Source: Eimeria necatrix (Eukaryota; Apicomplexa; Conoidasida; Eucoccidiorida; Eimeriidae). From it: DNA of 38,838 nucleotides. Made by a program: the position numbers and the translations under genes. Positions 1 through 8,853 of this stretch are shown piece by piece. Where the stretch lies: the NCBI RefSeq assembly GCF_000499385.1, contig NW_013653655.1:1-38838 (forward strand), written 5' to 3'. The notes below the pieces were generated by a model that was given only the letters and a program-made list of their open reading frames with translations, was not told the DNA's origin and made no database searches. The first letter of the stretch is position 1, and each line of letters opens with the position of its first letter.

Positions 1-682
1 TCTGCAGCAGCAACGTCCACTGTGCTTGAAAATCAGCACTGTGTGAAACTCGTGTTACCTATTTAACGACATGTTTTTCAAGCCACGCACTTCCTTTTGT
101 TTCCATGCCCGCAACATAATACTCTGAATACAGCTGCATATAGCTGCTTTCTAGTGCCTGCACCAGAGTATCTTGAAGGCAGGCACACAAGAAAAACGTG
201 AAGAAATGACTACAGCGAAGAACATGACTGGCACGGACTACGACCGTCGCATTTACACACGTTTACGACTTGTGGTGCTTAATGTGTCCTTCTCAAGCGT
301 TAACTCTTTGGTCCAGAAAACAGCGCCAGCACTTGTTGGGAGCGAAAGATGTGCGTCACAAGTTGAGTACTGCGCCTCCAAACCGTTCACAAAGCAGCGC
401 TCCACGGCATGCCATTTCAGAACTATCATCGCTACATCAAGGATTCGCTTGTTAAAGGCGGCTGTCTAAACCAATGCACTACCTGCAGCGGCGCAAGCGG
501 CGCGTTTGCTGCTCACTTCGTCTTGGCGCTTGCCGCCGCTAAAACGTTGCCATTGTGTCTATCAGCATGCAATGTCTGGGTACTCAGCAGGCATGCTCTG
601 CAGCCAGAATGGTGCACAACAGTCTCTCAAGGCCGATCTCATCTGCGTGTCGAATATGAGGCCTCAGCAGCTCACTCGCGCC
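1..682. other. No gene recognised
   Basis: Short overlapping frames occur on the plus strand, but none has a recognisable domain. This stretch lies just upstream of the PEP carboxykinase remnant and could contain further decayed upstream exons of it. I could not align any of it convincingly to that enzyme before about position 683. Confidence 0.4.
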
Positions 683-730
683 AACGTAGCTCTATATTTC
701 GGTGTTGCAGGGGCGTCAGTGCTTGTATGC
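683..730 (+). pseudogene. Possible decayed P-loop piece of PEP carboxykinase
   Basis: The plus frame starting at 683 reads NVALYFGVAGAS. This resembles the kinase-1a (P-loop) region of ATP-type PEP carboxykinase, DVALFFGLSGTGKTTL, over its first ten residues. The Gly-Lys-Thr-Thr part that binds ATP phosphates is not conserved here, and the frame stops soon after. It lies about 60 bp upstream of a clear fragment of the same enzyme, whereas the intact protein has about 50 residues between these two regions, so an internal deletion would be needed. The resemblance is short and could be chance; the adjacent, much clearer fragment is the main reason to take it seriously. Confidence 0.3.
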
Positions 731-791
731 GTGTAAAGAGGAGTTCTGCAGTGCCTACTTTCACATCAATGTTTGAATGAGTGCAACAGAG

Positions 792-983
792 CCGGAGATA
801 TTTGGGGCGATCAAATTTGGGGCTGTTGTGGAAAACGTGATTTTGGACGAGGAGAGTCGTTTGGTTGTCTTCGCCGACTCCAAGATCACCGATAACACCC
901 GCTGCGCCTAGCCCCTCAGCTTCATTCCCAATGCCAGGCTTCCCGCCCAGGTTAGCAACCTCCCCAGCAACATTATTCTCCTC
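792..983 (+). pseudogene. ATP-type phosphoenolpyruvate carboxykinase fragment (broken)
   Basis: The frame from 795 reads [20 protein letters not shown], continues through ITDNTRCA, a TAG stop at 909-911, then PLSFIPNARLP and ends with NIILL at 983. This is the characteristic central region of ATP-dependent PEP carboxykinase, the gluconeogenic enzyme converting oxaloacetate plus ATP to PEP. The Arg of the NTR motif, part of the active site in the family, is kept. The TAG replaces the Tyr expected in the RCAYP motif. A splice-acceptor-like CAACAG sits just before the homology, suggesting a former exon. After NIILL the expected CDAFGVLPPVSKL region is missing, and seven bases later a telomere-like repeat begins. 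One stop and an abrupt end make this a truncated pseudogene rather than a functional exon. Homology is by recognition of family motifs, not by a search. Confidence 0.72.
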
Positions 984-989
984 ATGAGC

Positions 990-1010
990 TAAACCCTAAA
1001 CCCTAAACCC
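990..1010. repeat. Telomere-like repeat, three exact TAAACCC units
   Basis: Three exact consecutive copies of TAAACCC (TTTAGGG on the other strand) lie inside the window, far from any contig end that I can see. TTTAGGG is the telomere unit of coccidian parasites and of many plants. The tract starts seven bases after the PEP carboxykinase homology ends, so it marks a breakpoint or an interstitial insertion. Confidence 0.85.
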
Positions 1011-1874
1011 TGCACACACGGACGAGGTGCGCCAACTTCCACCGCATTCATACTGCGACACAAGAATACGAAAGTGTGCGTGGAACACCAAGTGTGCCAG
1101 AGTCTCGTTGTGTCTTCCGCTTAAAAAGGGACAGTTGCGCGCAAAAATGCAAAAAAAAAGCCAACGCAGGAGCTCCGATGAACCTCCTCGCCAACAGACG
1201 GCACATATCATGACTGAGAAAACTTGATGGCTTCGTTTGGATACAGGGTAATGTTGCTCTGCACAGGGGTTTCTAGCAAGGTTTTTGGATAAAGATTCTC
1301 TCGCTGTCCTACCTATGGAAGAGCTGCCACGCAAGTCCGTAGCATGCTTGAATGCTACGTGCCATGAGTACTTAAGAAATAAGAACGAGTACACATATCT
1401 CATCAGCTCGCATACGTTATCTTTGCCATCCAAGTATTGAAAGCGAAACGAGCCACGCAGCTTCACACGATATTCGCCACATTTCCACCGAATAGCCCAC
1501 AGTTCATTAAAATTTGTCCACTCAGTGTCTATCTCTGTGTTCATTTCCCCCGCGTTATCAATGCTTTGCAAGTAACAACACTCACACGCCAGAAGCTTGC
1601 CTTTTACAAGCTGGTTTCTAGTCCCAAATCTCTGGCACTGCGCTGCTTCACAGCGTCCACCTTTGCCAACAAGTTTCAATATCAAGAAACGCGCACTATT
1701 GCGGCAAGAGCTTCCTAGCAGCACCTTCCGCAGCACTGCAACTGCCTTACATCAGTTAGCCACTTTCAATGCTAAAAGGCATGTCACATTTGTCAAGCTT
1801 CTGTATCGAAAACTTACCCAAAGTAGCTGTTCGCTCAGTCGCCGTTTTACACGGCATATCGCGTTTTCTGAGGC
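996..1874 (-). CDS. Downstream exons of the 2404 minus-strand gene (hypothetical)
   Basis: After exon 1 (see 2069-2404) a 57-nt piece at 1818-1874 is open in the right phase, begins after TTAG and ends exactly at GGTAAGT. It encodes ASENAICRVKRRLSEQLLW. A 72-nt intron with a CTAAC branch-like motif then leads to an acceptor before 1745. From 1745 the same phase stays open to 996, about 250 codons, the longest frame outside the retroelement; chance frames of that length are unlikely here. A GTGAGT donor inside it (near 1583) means the real exon may be shorter. The protein piece has LVGKGGR, faintly like a kinase glycine loop, but no catalytic kinase motifs follow that I can see. Function unknown. 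The 3' end runs up to the telomere-like repeat and overlaps nothing on the same strand. Confidence 0.35.
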
Positions 1875-2068
1875 CTAACTTCTTTCAAAACAGGCAATTA
1901 TTTATGTGGCAGGACCTCCGATTGGCACGCCTGAAGAACGACCAACTTTCCCTGTCCTGACTATATTTTCTCGACGGCACTTGGCAATGTTACTTCAGCA
2001 TATATCCGGCTTAGTTCCCGAGGTTTCTATAGTCCCCGGTGCCGGTCGAACTATTCTGGCAAACTTAC

Positions 2069-2404
2069 AGAGCAAGGGTCGCCGCCTTCCGCAAGAATCC
2101 GGTGCTGCATTCCGTCGCTGTATGATTCCTTATGGGCTCCAAGCGCTGAAAAGCAACGGAAGATAACAATGGCAACAGCCAGTGTGGCTGCTAGGACGGA
2201 CAACATCGCTGAAGACGATGCATGAGTCCAGTATCCACGTAGGAGAGAAGGGGTACCTGCAGGCTTTGAAATTGCTGTACGTTGCTGAGATTGTTCTCCG
2301 TGCTCGAGCGCTGGTAAAGCTTTTGCGCTATCGATGTTGATGCTTGCAGCAAAAATTGCGGCAAGCAGTGTTGCCGCAAGCCTACGCAGGAGATAGTGAA
2401 TCAT
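2069..2404 (-). CDS. First exon of a secreted or membrane protein of unknown function
   Basis: The ATG at 2404 has A-rich upstream context (A at -3). The first 29 or so residues form a good signal peptide: MIHYLLRRLAATLLAAIFAA followed by a polar stretch with a likely cleavage after SAKA. A second hydrophobic helix lies at about residues 66-89 (AMLSVLAATLAVAIVIFRCF). The open frame reaches exactly to a consensus GTAAGT donor at 2063-2068, in phase 0 after 112 codons; reading past it meets a stop within six codons, as expected of an intron. In apicomplexans a signal peptide plus one helix fits secretory-organelle or surface proteins, but no family was recognised. It is divergent from the plus-strand candidate at 2796. 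The start and donor are convincing; the downstream exons are less certain. Confidence 0.5.
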
Positions 2405-2795
2405 TTTTGTAAAAAAATTTCAATGTCTGATGGGAAGTAAATTTGCAATTAACTTTGATGACTGTGACTCCACGTTAATCTCCGTGCTCGTCGCCCCATT
2501 GACGACTACTGATTTCGGACGGCAGCATCACAGGACTGCAGAGATTAATCTACACTGCCTCATCACATTACAAGAAACCGCCATTTTTTCAAGGAGAAAC
2601 ATTTTTTTTTAAATGTTGTTTATTCGACGGACTTTGTAGTTCCTGCTGCCGTAACCATGAATTGGCGGGCGGGCTCATTAGCTGGGCGTTGTAGCGGAGG
2701 TACTGGCAATCTGGTTAGTTTCTTTATTCCCATTACACATAGAAAAGCCTACGTTGATACCTAGATGCTACTTACGGTTGTTTCGGTGGGCGCTC
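2405..2795. promoter_or_regulatory. Head-to-head intergenic region, possible bidirectional promoter
   Basis: This 391-bp gap separates two divergently oriented signal-peptide exons (minus at 2404, plus at 2796). It contains several A or T runs, including an eight-base-plus T run near 2602, and no open frame of note. The promoter role is inferred only from position; no defined motif was identified. Confidence 0.22.
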
Positions 2796-2936
2796 ATGCT
2801 ACAGGCCCTTCTATTGGTGCTTTTTATGGCTGCACGTGAGCATGAAACTCGCGCTTTTCGGGTCGGAGGAACAGTGCAGCCCAATCATTTTCAGTTTCCT
2901 TATCAATATACTCCATATATAGAGCCAAAGTGTTTG
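2796..2936 (+). CDS. Possible first exon with signal peptide
   Basis: An ATG at 2796 opens MLQALLLVLFMAAREHETRA, a short hydrophobic leader with a plausible cleavage near ETRA. A polar stretch rich in aromatic residues follows (FQFPYQYTPYIEP). The frame is open for 47 codons and ends in phase 0 at a GTATGA donor-like site at 2937, where reading on gives an immediate stop. The frame is also open upstream of the ATG, which adds a hydrophobic and basic stretch, so the start is uncertain. The next exon was not found. It sits head to head with the minus-strand gene at 2404. The length is well within chance, so the call rests on the leader and the donor only. Confidence 0.28.
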
Positions 2937-2942
2937 GTATGA

Positions 2943-3512
2943 GGTACAATAGGTTATTCGTACAAATGGGAAGTGTTGCTGAGCCTACTGCTCTGAGCAT
3001 TCCAAAAAAGGGCGAAGGGCTCACTAGGAAGACGAAAAAGCAACCAAAATACGTTTAAACTATTTAAAAATGTACACTGTTCAAAAAACTGGAATTGTAG
3101 GACCACTAAAGTTTTAACCTCTGCTTCGCGACTCTAGTGGAGACCGTGAATGGTAGGGGGCCTGTTGTTGGGGTCAGCAGGCAGTTCTGCTTTGAGCGTT
3201 CGTGAGGCTCCCAGGTACATTAAATATGAAATTTCGCAATTTTCATATGGGCGTTTATAGTATTGGCACTATTTGGAAGTGCACTTCACCATTTGGCCGC
3301 AGGGAAACAAAATATAGCCAAGGCAGGATCGATCCCTAGGCCAGTTTTGCCATGCCAGTAGCGACCCGCATGAATGCATGAAATCATTGCATCGAAACCT
3401 AGACTTGAGTTTAACATGAATTGGACAGAAAGAGGATATATAGAGTAGGCATATACGTAGCATTCATATATGCATGCACGTAATGGATGAAGCTCGTAAT
3501 AACTTCATGAGC
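2943..3512. other. No gene recognised
   Basis: No frame with family resemblance on either strand. This may be intron or intergenic DNA downstream of the possible plus-strand exon at 2796. Confidence 0.4.
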
Positions 3513-3722
3513 ACCAATGCCGTATGGGGCATAATGCAATAGAGGTGTTGACTGCCTGACATCCTGTGAGTTGAGCAGTATCAGTTGAAAAGCGTTCTGC
3601 GAGTACTTTTGTCACATTATAAGTACTTGTGTGTTTAACCACGGGCTCTGATGAAACAGTTCCACCAACTGAGTCACTGGGCGCAGGTTTTATGAAAGCT
3701 TCAGGACCTGAGAACTCGCGGT
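3513..3722 (-). CDS. Possible internal exon, unknown protein
   Basis: On the minus strand the pyrimidine-rich TTTTCGATTTCCCTCAG precedes an open stretch of about 70 codons with soluble-protein composition (for example PEAFIKPAPSDSVGG and TVSSEPVVKHTSTYNVTKVL). The downstream donor is weak (GTGCTC), so the 3' boundary is uncertain. No domain recognised. It may belong with the candidate exon at 4346-4554 on the same strand. Confidence 0.22.
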
Positions 3723-4345
3723 CTGAGGGAAATCGAAAACTTGTATACGTTTCAATCTGAATTTTTGACTCAATTCTGGCCACATAGATTTGAGCGCAAG
3801 AGAAGGCGGCCGCCTAACTGCAAGTTATGCTGGCTGTGTGGCACTGTTCGCTACATTTGAGCGTAAAATCTGTCATAAAAGACCACATGAATCGAATTGT
3901 ATGCTCTCACAAAAAGCTTAAGAATAACAGGTGTAAATCTGTAAAGTTCTGAGGGTAGCTAGACCCTGCAGACTCAGCAATAGCGGCCAGGACGAAGGTC
4001 GCCAAGGGAAACGGACACTTTTGTGTAAACCAAGGGGCCAGGCATCGCTGGGAGAATTCATTTCTATATCAGTTTAATTTTGAAAGTTTCTTACTGAAGT
4101 TTAGTGTTACTTGAGTGCTTGTTTAGCTGCGTGAGGTGCGTTTGCATGTAGGTAAGCCGTATTGGGGAAAGGCGTGCGCACTGACGGGCTTGTTGCTCTC
4201 CACGCGAGGTCCTGGAGCACCAGCGATTACGAATTTGGCTTAAATGGACCAAACCGCACTCTTCTCTACGAAAAACGCTTACATATACACTGAGTTAAAG
4301 CTAAAATGCCATACGCATTCACTCTTGAGCGGATCTTCAGCTCAC
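3723..4345. other. No gene recognised
   Basis: Would be intron if the flanking minus-strand candidate exons are joined; nothing else recognised. Confidence 0.3.
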
Positions 4346-4554
4346 GTCCGTGCATTCGATTGCACAATCTTCTTTAATTGGTGGCTCCCCGTAAGACGAT
4401 TTTGGCTGACGAGCTGCATTGCTTGCACTAACCATTTCACCGTATTCCAATGGTCTTGCTCCTTGTTACAACTTTGGAAGGAGCTTGCATGTGATGTCAG
4501 GTCAAGTAGAAGCCGTGCCCTCAGCCTACTTTTTGCAGGTTGGGGCTGCACCTC
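4346..4554 (-). CDS. Possible internal exon, unknown protein
   Basis: This minus-strand segment is open for 69 codons and ends in phase 2 at a strong GTGAGC donor (4340-4345). It starts after GGCTAG. The product includes DHWNTVKWLVQAMQLVSQNR, which would form an amphipathic helix, and several basic residues. Reading past the donor meets a stop at once. No family recognised; open length alone is not significant. Confidence 0.25.
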
Positions 4555-6219
4555 CTAGCCTCAGAGCCTTCCGCGGGCTACCGTAGAAGCATTGCTTCTC
4601 ATGGCATATCCAAAGGAAGCCTCTTGTTGCAGCTTGATTTTGGAATCTTCTGTCATCTTTCTGTGGCAGAAGCTTTTGAATTTAGAATGTAGTTTTTCCC
4701 ATTACACTTCGCTGTTGGCTACCTTGGTCGCATCCTTGGTGAAGTCATGATAATACTTTGAAAAGTACTCTCAACACTACGACATAGCCCAGAAGTCGCC
4801 TTCAGGGTCAGATCACTTAGGTTGTGTAAATTTACCTAATGCGAAAAGGAGGATTTTTTAAGTGTGGCGACAAACTGGTTGCTGCAAAGCGCAGCAAGCC
4901 AACACGCCGAACTAATAGAGAAGTATACTACCTGAATGTGAACGTACTAAGCTTTCTGGCGCATTTTCATTATTTTGACGGCGTCTCTAGTACGTAGTGA
5001 TGCAAATGAGCTTCTGTTGTCAGAGGATATGCATAAGAGCCAAGCTGGGCTTCGCTGACTACAGTAAGCCTTTTGCAAAGCAACTTAAAATCACAATTAA
5101 AAATAACACATATTTGCATGCCTTAGCAAACGGGCGTTTGGACATCAGGAAGTAGTTCTTTCAGGTTTTGCAGTTTCTTGCTCACGAGCGCCTCAGGTAA
5201 AAGGAAAATATGTCGTCCAAGGGCGTGGCTGGCACTCCGCTGTAAGGCGAGATATACGCGGGCGCATGACCAAATTTTTTCGCATCACGGTGTATCATAT
5301 GAACACATGACTGAAAAAGCTAAGCGAATTGCTTTCTGGCATCATGATATTCTCCTTTTAGACTTATAAATTCATTTCAAACTTTTTAGCAGCTCCTCCA
5401 ACTGGGCGATTTCATCGCAAATCGCACATACCTGTCTTCAAATATATAACTATTTTCGCCTTCCCCCTTCCATTCCCGACTAGGTGCGTTTCTGATGGAA
5501 GCGAAGGCGAGCAGTGGCGGGCCACCTAAGACCTTGCATCCCACCTAGCGCACTATCCTGGATCACTGGCTTTCCACCGAGGATCAGTGTGAGACTTCAC
5601 GCCTTCATTTAGATTTATGTAGATCTGTGCAGCGTATCCTCGGTTCAAGTAACAGATTCCTGGCCTCTTCATTGGCTACGCGTTCTTCGATCAGCTGACA
5701 CCTCCAAAGCGCAACCGTTAGTGAAACATACGACAATATTGAGCGAAAGTTTACTAAAATGACCTGGCCACGCTCCCTGGCTTTGGGCCTGCCTCTTTTC
5801 ATTTAAATCAATGGCTACGTGAGTGTGCTATGCGAGAAAGTGTAGTACCGGGGTGTTTTGCAATTTTGGTTTTCCCAGATGTCGGGCTAAGGGAGTCAAG
5901 GTCAAATAAGATGAAGTAAAATTACGCAGGCCCTAAATTCATGCAAACCAAAGGTTCCTGTATTACAAGAATGTTAATATCACGCAGCAACGAGTGGCTC
6001 GCTCTGCCATTAGGTCCGGTGAGTGTGTTGAGATGAAGGAGGGGTCGATCGTTGGAGTGATCAGTCGCAGAAGCATGAGGCTGGCGAATAAGCCTCGATT
6101 CATAGTAAGGGAGGCTACACAGAGTCCAATGCACCTTTTTCCTAGGACGATTTTCATTTATTGATAAAAGGGATGACGTTAGTTCTGCACGTAGAATGTT
6201 GTGCGGGCACTTGACTCTC
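4555..6219. other. No gene recognised
   Basis: AT-richer DNA with only short frames. A minus-strand frame from 5802 begins MKRGRPKARERG, which contains an AT-hook-like GRP core, and meets a GTATGT donor 24 codons in, but nothing else supports a gene. No repeat or RNA gene seen. Confidence 0.35.
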
Positions 6220-6239
6220 TGTAGTGCACAAGCACTACA
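6220..6239 (+). repeat. LTR-start hairpin of the decayed plus-strand element
   Basis: TGTAGTGC-ACAA-GCACTACA is an 8-bp perfect inverted repeat with a four-base loop. It differs in one base from the first 20 nt of the LTR of the minus-strand element at 9254-9273 (loop GCAA). Orientation here is plus, matching the decayed gag and pol downstream, so it probably marks the left end of that element's 5' LTR. The bases just after (AGGG) also resemble the other LTR, then similarity fades. Confidence 0.5.
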
Positions 6240-6949
6240 AGGGTTCCCCCGTGAGCCTATTTTGTGAAGCAAACATAATAGCGAGGCCAACTAGGCAAGA
6301 GATAGGGAAAACTAGCTACGAGAGCCAGCTAGCTATGACGCACTTCAGCGAGTCAGGAGCAGGCAGATCTTTTACGGCCTCCTTTCAATGAAACAAAGGG
6401 AGTAGAGACATGATTTGAGATTATGCGGATTTAAGGAGTGTTTACATGATTTGCCGGGATTCTCGTCCCAGAGAACCACTTCGGAATATAAGTAGTGGCA
6501 GCAGCAAGTCCGCTCGCGCACTGCGTTTGAGATCTATTCCCGTTCCACGATTAGTTTTTTCCCTTTTCTTTTACCCATAGCTGAATGGCTGAAGTTTCTT
6601 CTACGAAGCCTTGAACCTGAAGCATCTCTGGCTGGAGCTAACACCAGCTATGCCCCTACACAGTGTTCAAATGATTAAAGCAGCTACGCCACCTCCACGC
6701 ACCATTTGCATGATAAGAGAGACCAGTCGAGCAAGGCATACAAGTGTTCCATTAGCGCCACCTGGGGGTTCTGAGGAGGCACGTGAATCGGTACAGAGAG
6801 CTGCATTTAGAAAACGTACACGAGAGAAACCCCAGGTGGACTAAACTGAGCTTAGCGAGGTAGCCAGCACACGTACAAGCCCTTCTACTGCACAAAAGCG
6901 CTCCGGGGAACCCCCAGCCAAATGACAGCAGCTGCCTTGTGAAGGTGGA
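6240..6949 (+). mobile_element. Presumed LTR and leader region of the decayed plus-strand element
   Basis: This lies between the LTR-start hairpin at 6220 and recognisable gag at 6950. It contains an AATATAAG TATA-like stretch near 6486. No end of LTR, primer-binding site or matching second LTR could be recognised, although a TGGGGG run near 6764 begins like the tRNA-Pro site of the other element. Assignment is mainly by position. Confidence 0.3.
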
Positions 6950-7515
6950 GGAAATGTGAAGAAGTTCCTGGACTTAGTGAAATTTTGCTTTACGGAGATG
7001 GTACTTGGAAGACAGAAATGTTGGTTCGAGCCAGTGGAATATCTGGAAGGACAGGCTTTGGGGTACTGGCTGCGCTTGAAGGACACCCGTGCGAAACAGT
7101 GACGGACTGGACAGACTTTAAGCGAAACATACTATAATTTTTCGCCAATGTTGACCGCGATTGAATTCCATACCACGTTTCCAACAACTAGTGGACAGAA
7201 GACCACCAGAAGTACTCTGCCAACTTTGCAAACATAGCTGCACGGGGTACGCCGATGGTAGCCACTGACTTCGTTCCCTATTTCCTAGCCGGCTTTCCCG
7301 TCGAGTTGAGTAAGGCAGTTGTTCGTGAGGGACGGTCCAGTTTCCATATTGGAGAGCAGCAGCAGCAGCAATTGTGGAAGACGAAGCGCCGGGGGTTCAG
7401 ATGGCCGAAAGCTTCTGGAGACGTGTGCATGGAGTGCGGTAGACTGGAATGCTATGCTAGGGACTGCGCTATATCCATTCGCTTGAAGAATGAAGACAAG
7501 GGCAGGCCTCGATAG
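6950..7515 (+). pseudogene. Decayed Ty3/gypsy gag (plus strand)
   Basis: Protein-level match to the gag of the minus-strand element in the same window. VEYLEGQALGYWLRL corresponds to IDHLVGPALAYWMYL, and HQKYSANFANIAARGTPM followed by YFLAGFPVEL corresponds to the EYTDQFAAVAERG and FYCAGLPTDL region. A zinc knuckle follows: CMECGRLECYARDC keeps the three cysteines of CX2CX4HX4C but has Cys where His belongs. At least four in-frame stops and one frameshift (near 7100) show decay. Identity is low, roughly half or less, so this is a related but distinct family, not a recent copy. A short CAG run at about 7358-7372 lies in the coding part. Confidence 0.7.
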
Positions 7516-7624
7516 AAGCCGCCATTGCCCAGTGACAGGAAAGATGAGCCTAGGCATTGTGGGGGGTGAACATACTTGGCGTACTACTCATGGCAGGGGT
7601 GCGATGTGCCCCGTGTGTGTGCGC

Positions 7625-7626
<2 letters not shown>
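7516..7626 (+). mobile_element. Rest of gag-pol junction, protease missing
   Basis: Short segment between the zinc knuckle and the GT repeat. The protease with its DTG motif expected here is absent; only about 200 bp including the repeat separate gag from the start of pol. Confidence 0.4.

Positions 7627-7691
<65 letters not shown>
7627..7691. repeat. (GT)n microsatellite, 65 bp
   Basis: Thirty-two uninterrupted GT units, preceded by an imperfect GT-rich stretch from about 7613. It sits inside the decayed plus-strand retroelement exactly where protease coding sequence is missing. Confidence 0.97.
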
Positions 7692-7694
<3 letters not shown>

Positions 7695-7719
7695 AATCAA
7701 AGGACGGCAACTTAAGGTG

Positions 7720-8019
7720 TCCCAACGGAGCCCTGCACAGTAAGCATATGACTTTCTGGCCAAGCACGTGGCCGGCATCTCAGCAGAAGAGGCAACAGCA
7801 CTCCTATGAGCGTCTCGTAAGCGACAATTGACCCGCATAATGGCAGGAAAGAATGCATCTGTCAAGGCATTAATTCGACAAGCTCAGGTGGACATGCAGA
7901 GACTAAGAATTCCACTGAATGGGTTGAATAACGTACGGACATTGCGTGATTCGGGCGAGGCCGTGGCCCTTAGGTTGTTGGAAGAGGAACAATGAACTCT
8001 GTGCTATGCAATAATTGGC
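7720..8019 (+). pseudogene. Decayed Ty3/gypsy pol N-terminal piece (plus strand)
   Basis: One frame aligns end to end with residues about 27-123 of the pol frame of the minus-strand element. AYDFLAKHVAGISAEEA matches AYDILAKQVAGMSAEEA, ALIRQAQVDMQRLRIPLNGL matches the SLVRQAAADAKNLRAPLHGL segment, and TLCYAIIG matches ALCWALIG. Three in-frame stops (one TAA, two TGA) interrupt it. This part precedes reverse transcriptase; the RT domain itself is not found downstream, so the element is truncated here. The match shows that the two elements, in opposite orientation, share a protein-level ancestor. Confidence 0.72.
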
Positions 8020-8638
8020 CACTATGAAACTTACACAGGACAGATCACCCGAGCCGTTCCCGTTCTCACGACGAGTGTTAAGGACAAGGAATCACCGAGG
8101 TACTTGCCGTGAATCGAGAGGTCTCCCCCTGACAGTTCCCTTAAAGGACTCCGGCTGCGGTGCGCAAGCGTTTGATGCTCGTACATTCGGAACTGCTAGC
8201 TGCGGCGCCACCTGCAGAATTCCAGTTGCCACTTTGCGACGGAAAAGGTTTCCTCCCTCCATTCTCTCTGTCTCTGCAACAATAATGCAGCCAGGATACT
8301 TTGAGCCATAACCTACTGACGGGAGAACTTTTGTTACTACTGACGATGTTGTTGTTATCGTTGTATACAGCATAACTCACACTGTTTTGGCGAAAACAAT
8401 AGGCGTAATATTACATATAATGCGCAGATACTACAATAGGGCTTGCTGGTGACTTTCAGAAGGTAGCTTGCTGTTGACACATAAGAACTTGAGAGGTTAT
8501 GAAGCTGATCAAGCGTGGAAACTTCTTGTAAGTGAGTAGAAAAACAATTTGCCAGCAAAACAGCATCTATAAACTAGAAATATTTACGAATACGCTAAGA
8601 TTGGGGCTGGCGATAGCTCCGACATCGGTGCGGGTCAT
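8020..8638. other. No gene recognised
   Basis: Lies between the truncated plus-strand pol and the old LTR fragment. No RT, integrase or LTR similarity could be seen. It may be unrecognisable retroelement or original target DNA. Confidence 0.35.
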
Positions 8639-8853
8639 GTGGTACATTGCGTTCCCTGCAGCGTCTACGATGCTGCACGGCCCACAACTCTAGCCGTCTA
8701 TGAAGTATTCTTTTCTACAGACGCATCGGTCGCGTAACGTCTACCAATTTCTTAAAAGAACCATTTTTGTTTCAAGTTCTGAAAACGATGTTTCCTAAAA
8801 GTCACTCCTCACGGTTCTTGCTTTGCTGGTCCAGTGAGGATATGACGCGCACC
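8639..8853 (-). mobile_element. Truncated older LTR of the same family
   Basis: This stretch aligns with the plus-strand left half of the two LTRs (for example with 15042-15258), by eye at roughly 75-80% identity: shared GCAGCGTCTACG, GCATCGGTCGCGTAACGTCTAC, and the final GACGCGCACCTGT. It stops where the intact 3' LTR of the element begins at 8854; the junction shares TGT with both. It is more diverged than the two element LTRs are from each other, so it derives from an earlier insertion. Confidence 0.75.

Noticed and set aside
1583..1745. Protein kinase N-lobe in the minus-strand gene
   Set aside because: Only LVGKGGR resembles a glycine loop; no HRD or DFG motif was found downstream in any frame.
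5605..5802. AT-hook DNA-binding protein starting at 5802 (minus)
   Set aside because: A single GRP core flanked by basic residues is too short, and no second exon supports it.
5922..6290. 122-codon minus-strand frame
   Set aside because: Overlaps the retroelement hairpin at 6220 and has no protein-like pattern or splice support.
7584..7865. His-Thr repeat or Cys-Val repeat protein across the GT tract
   Set aside because: The repeat peptide is only a translation of the (GT)n microsatellite inside a dead retroelement.
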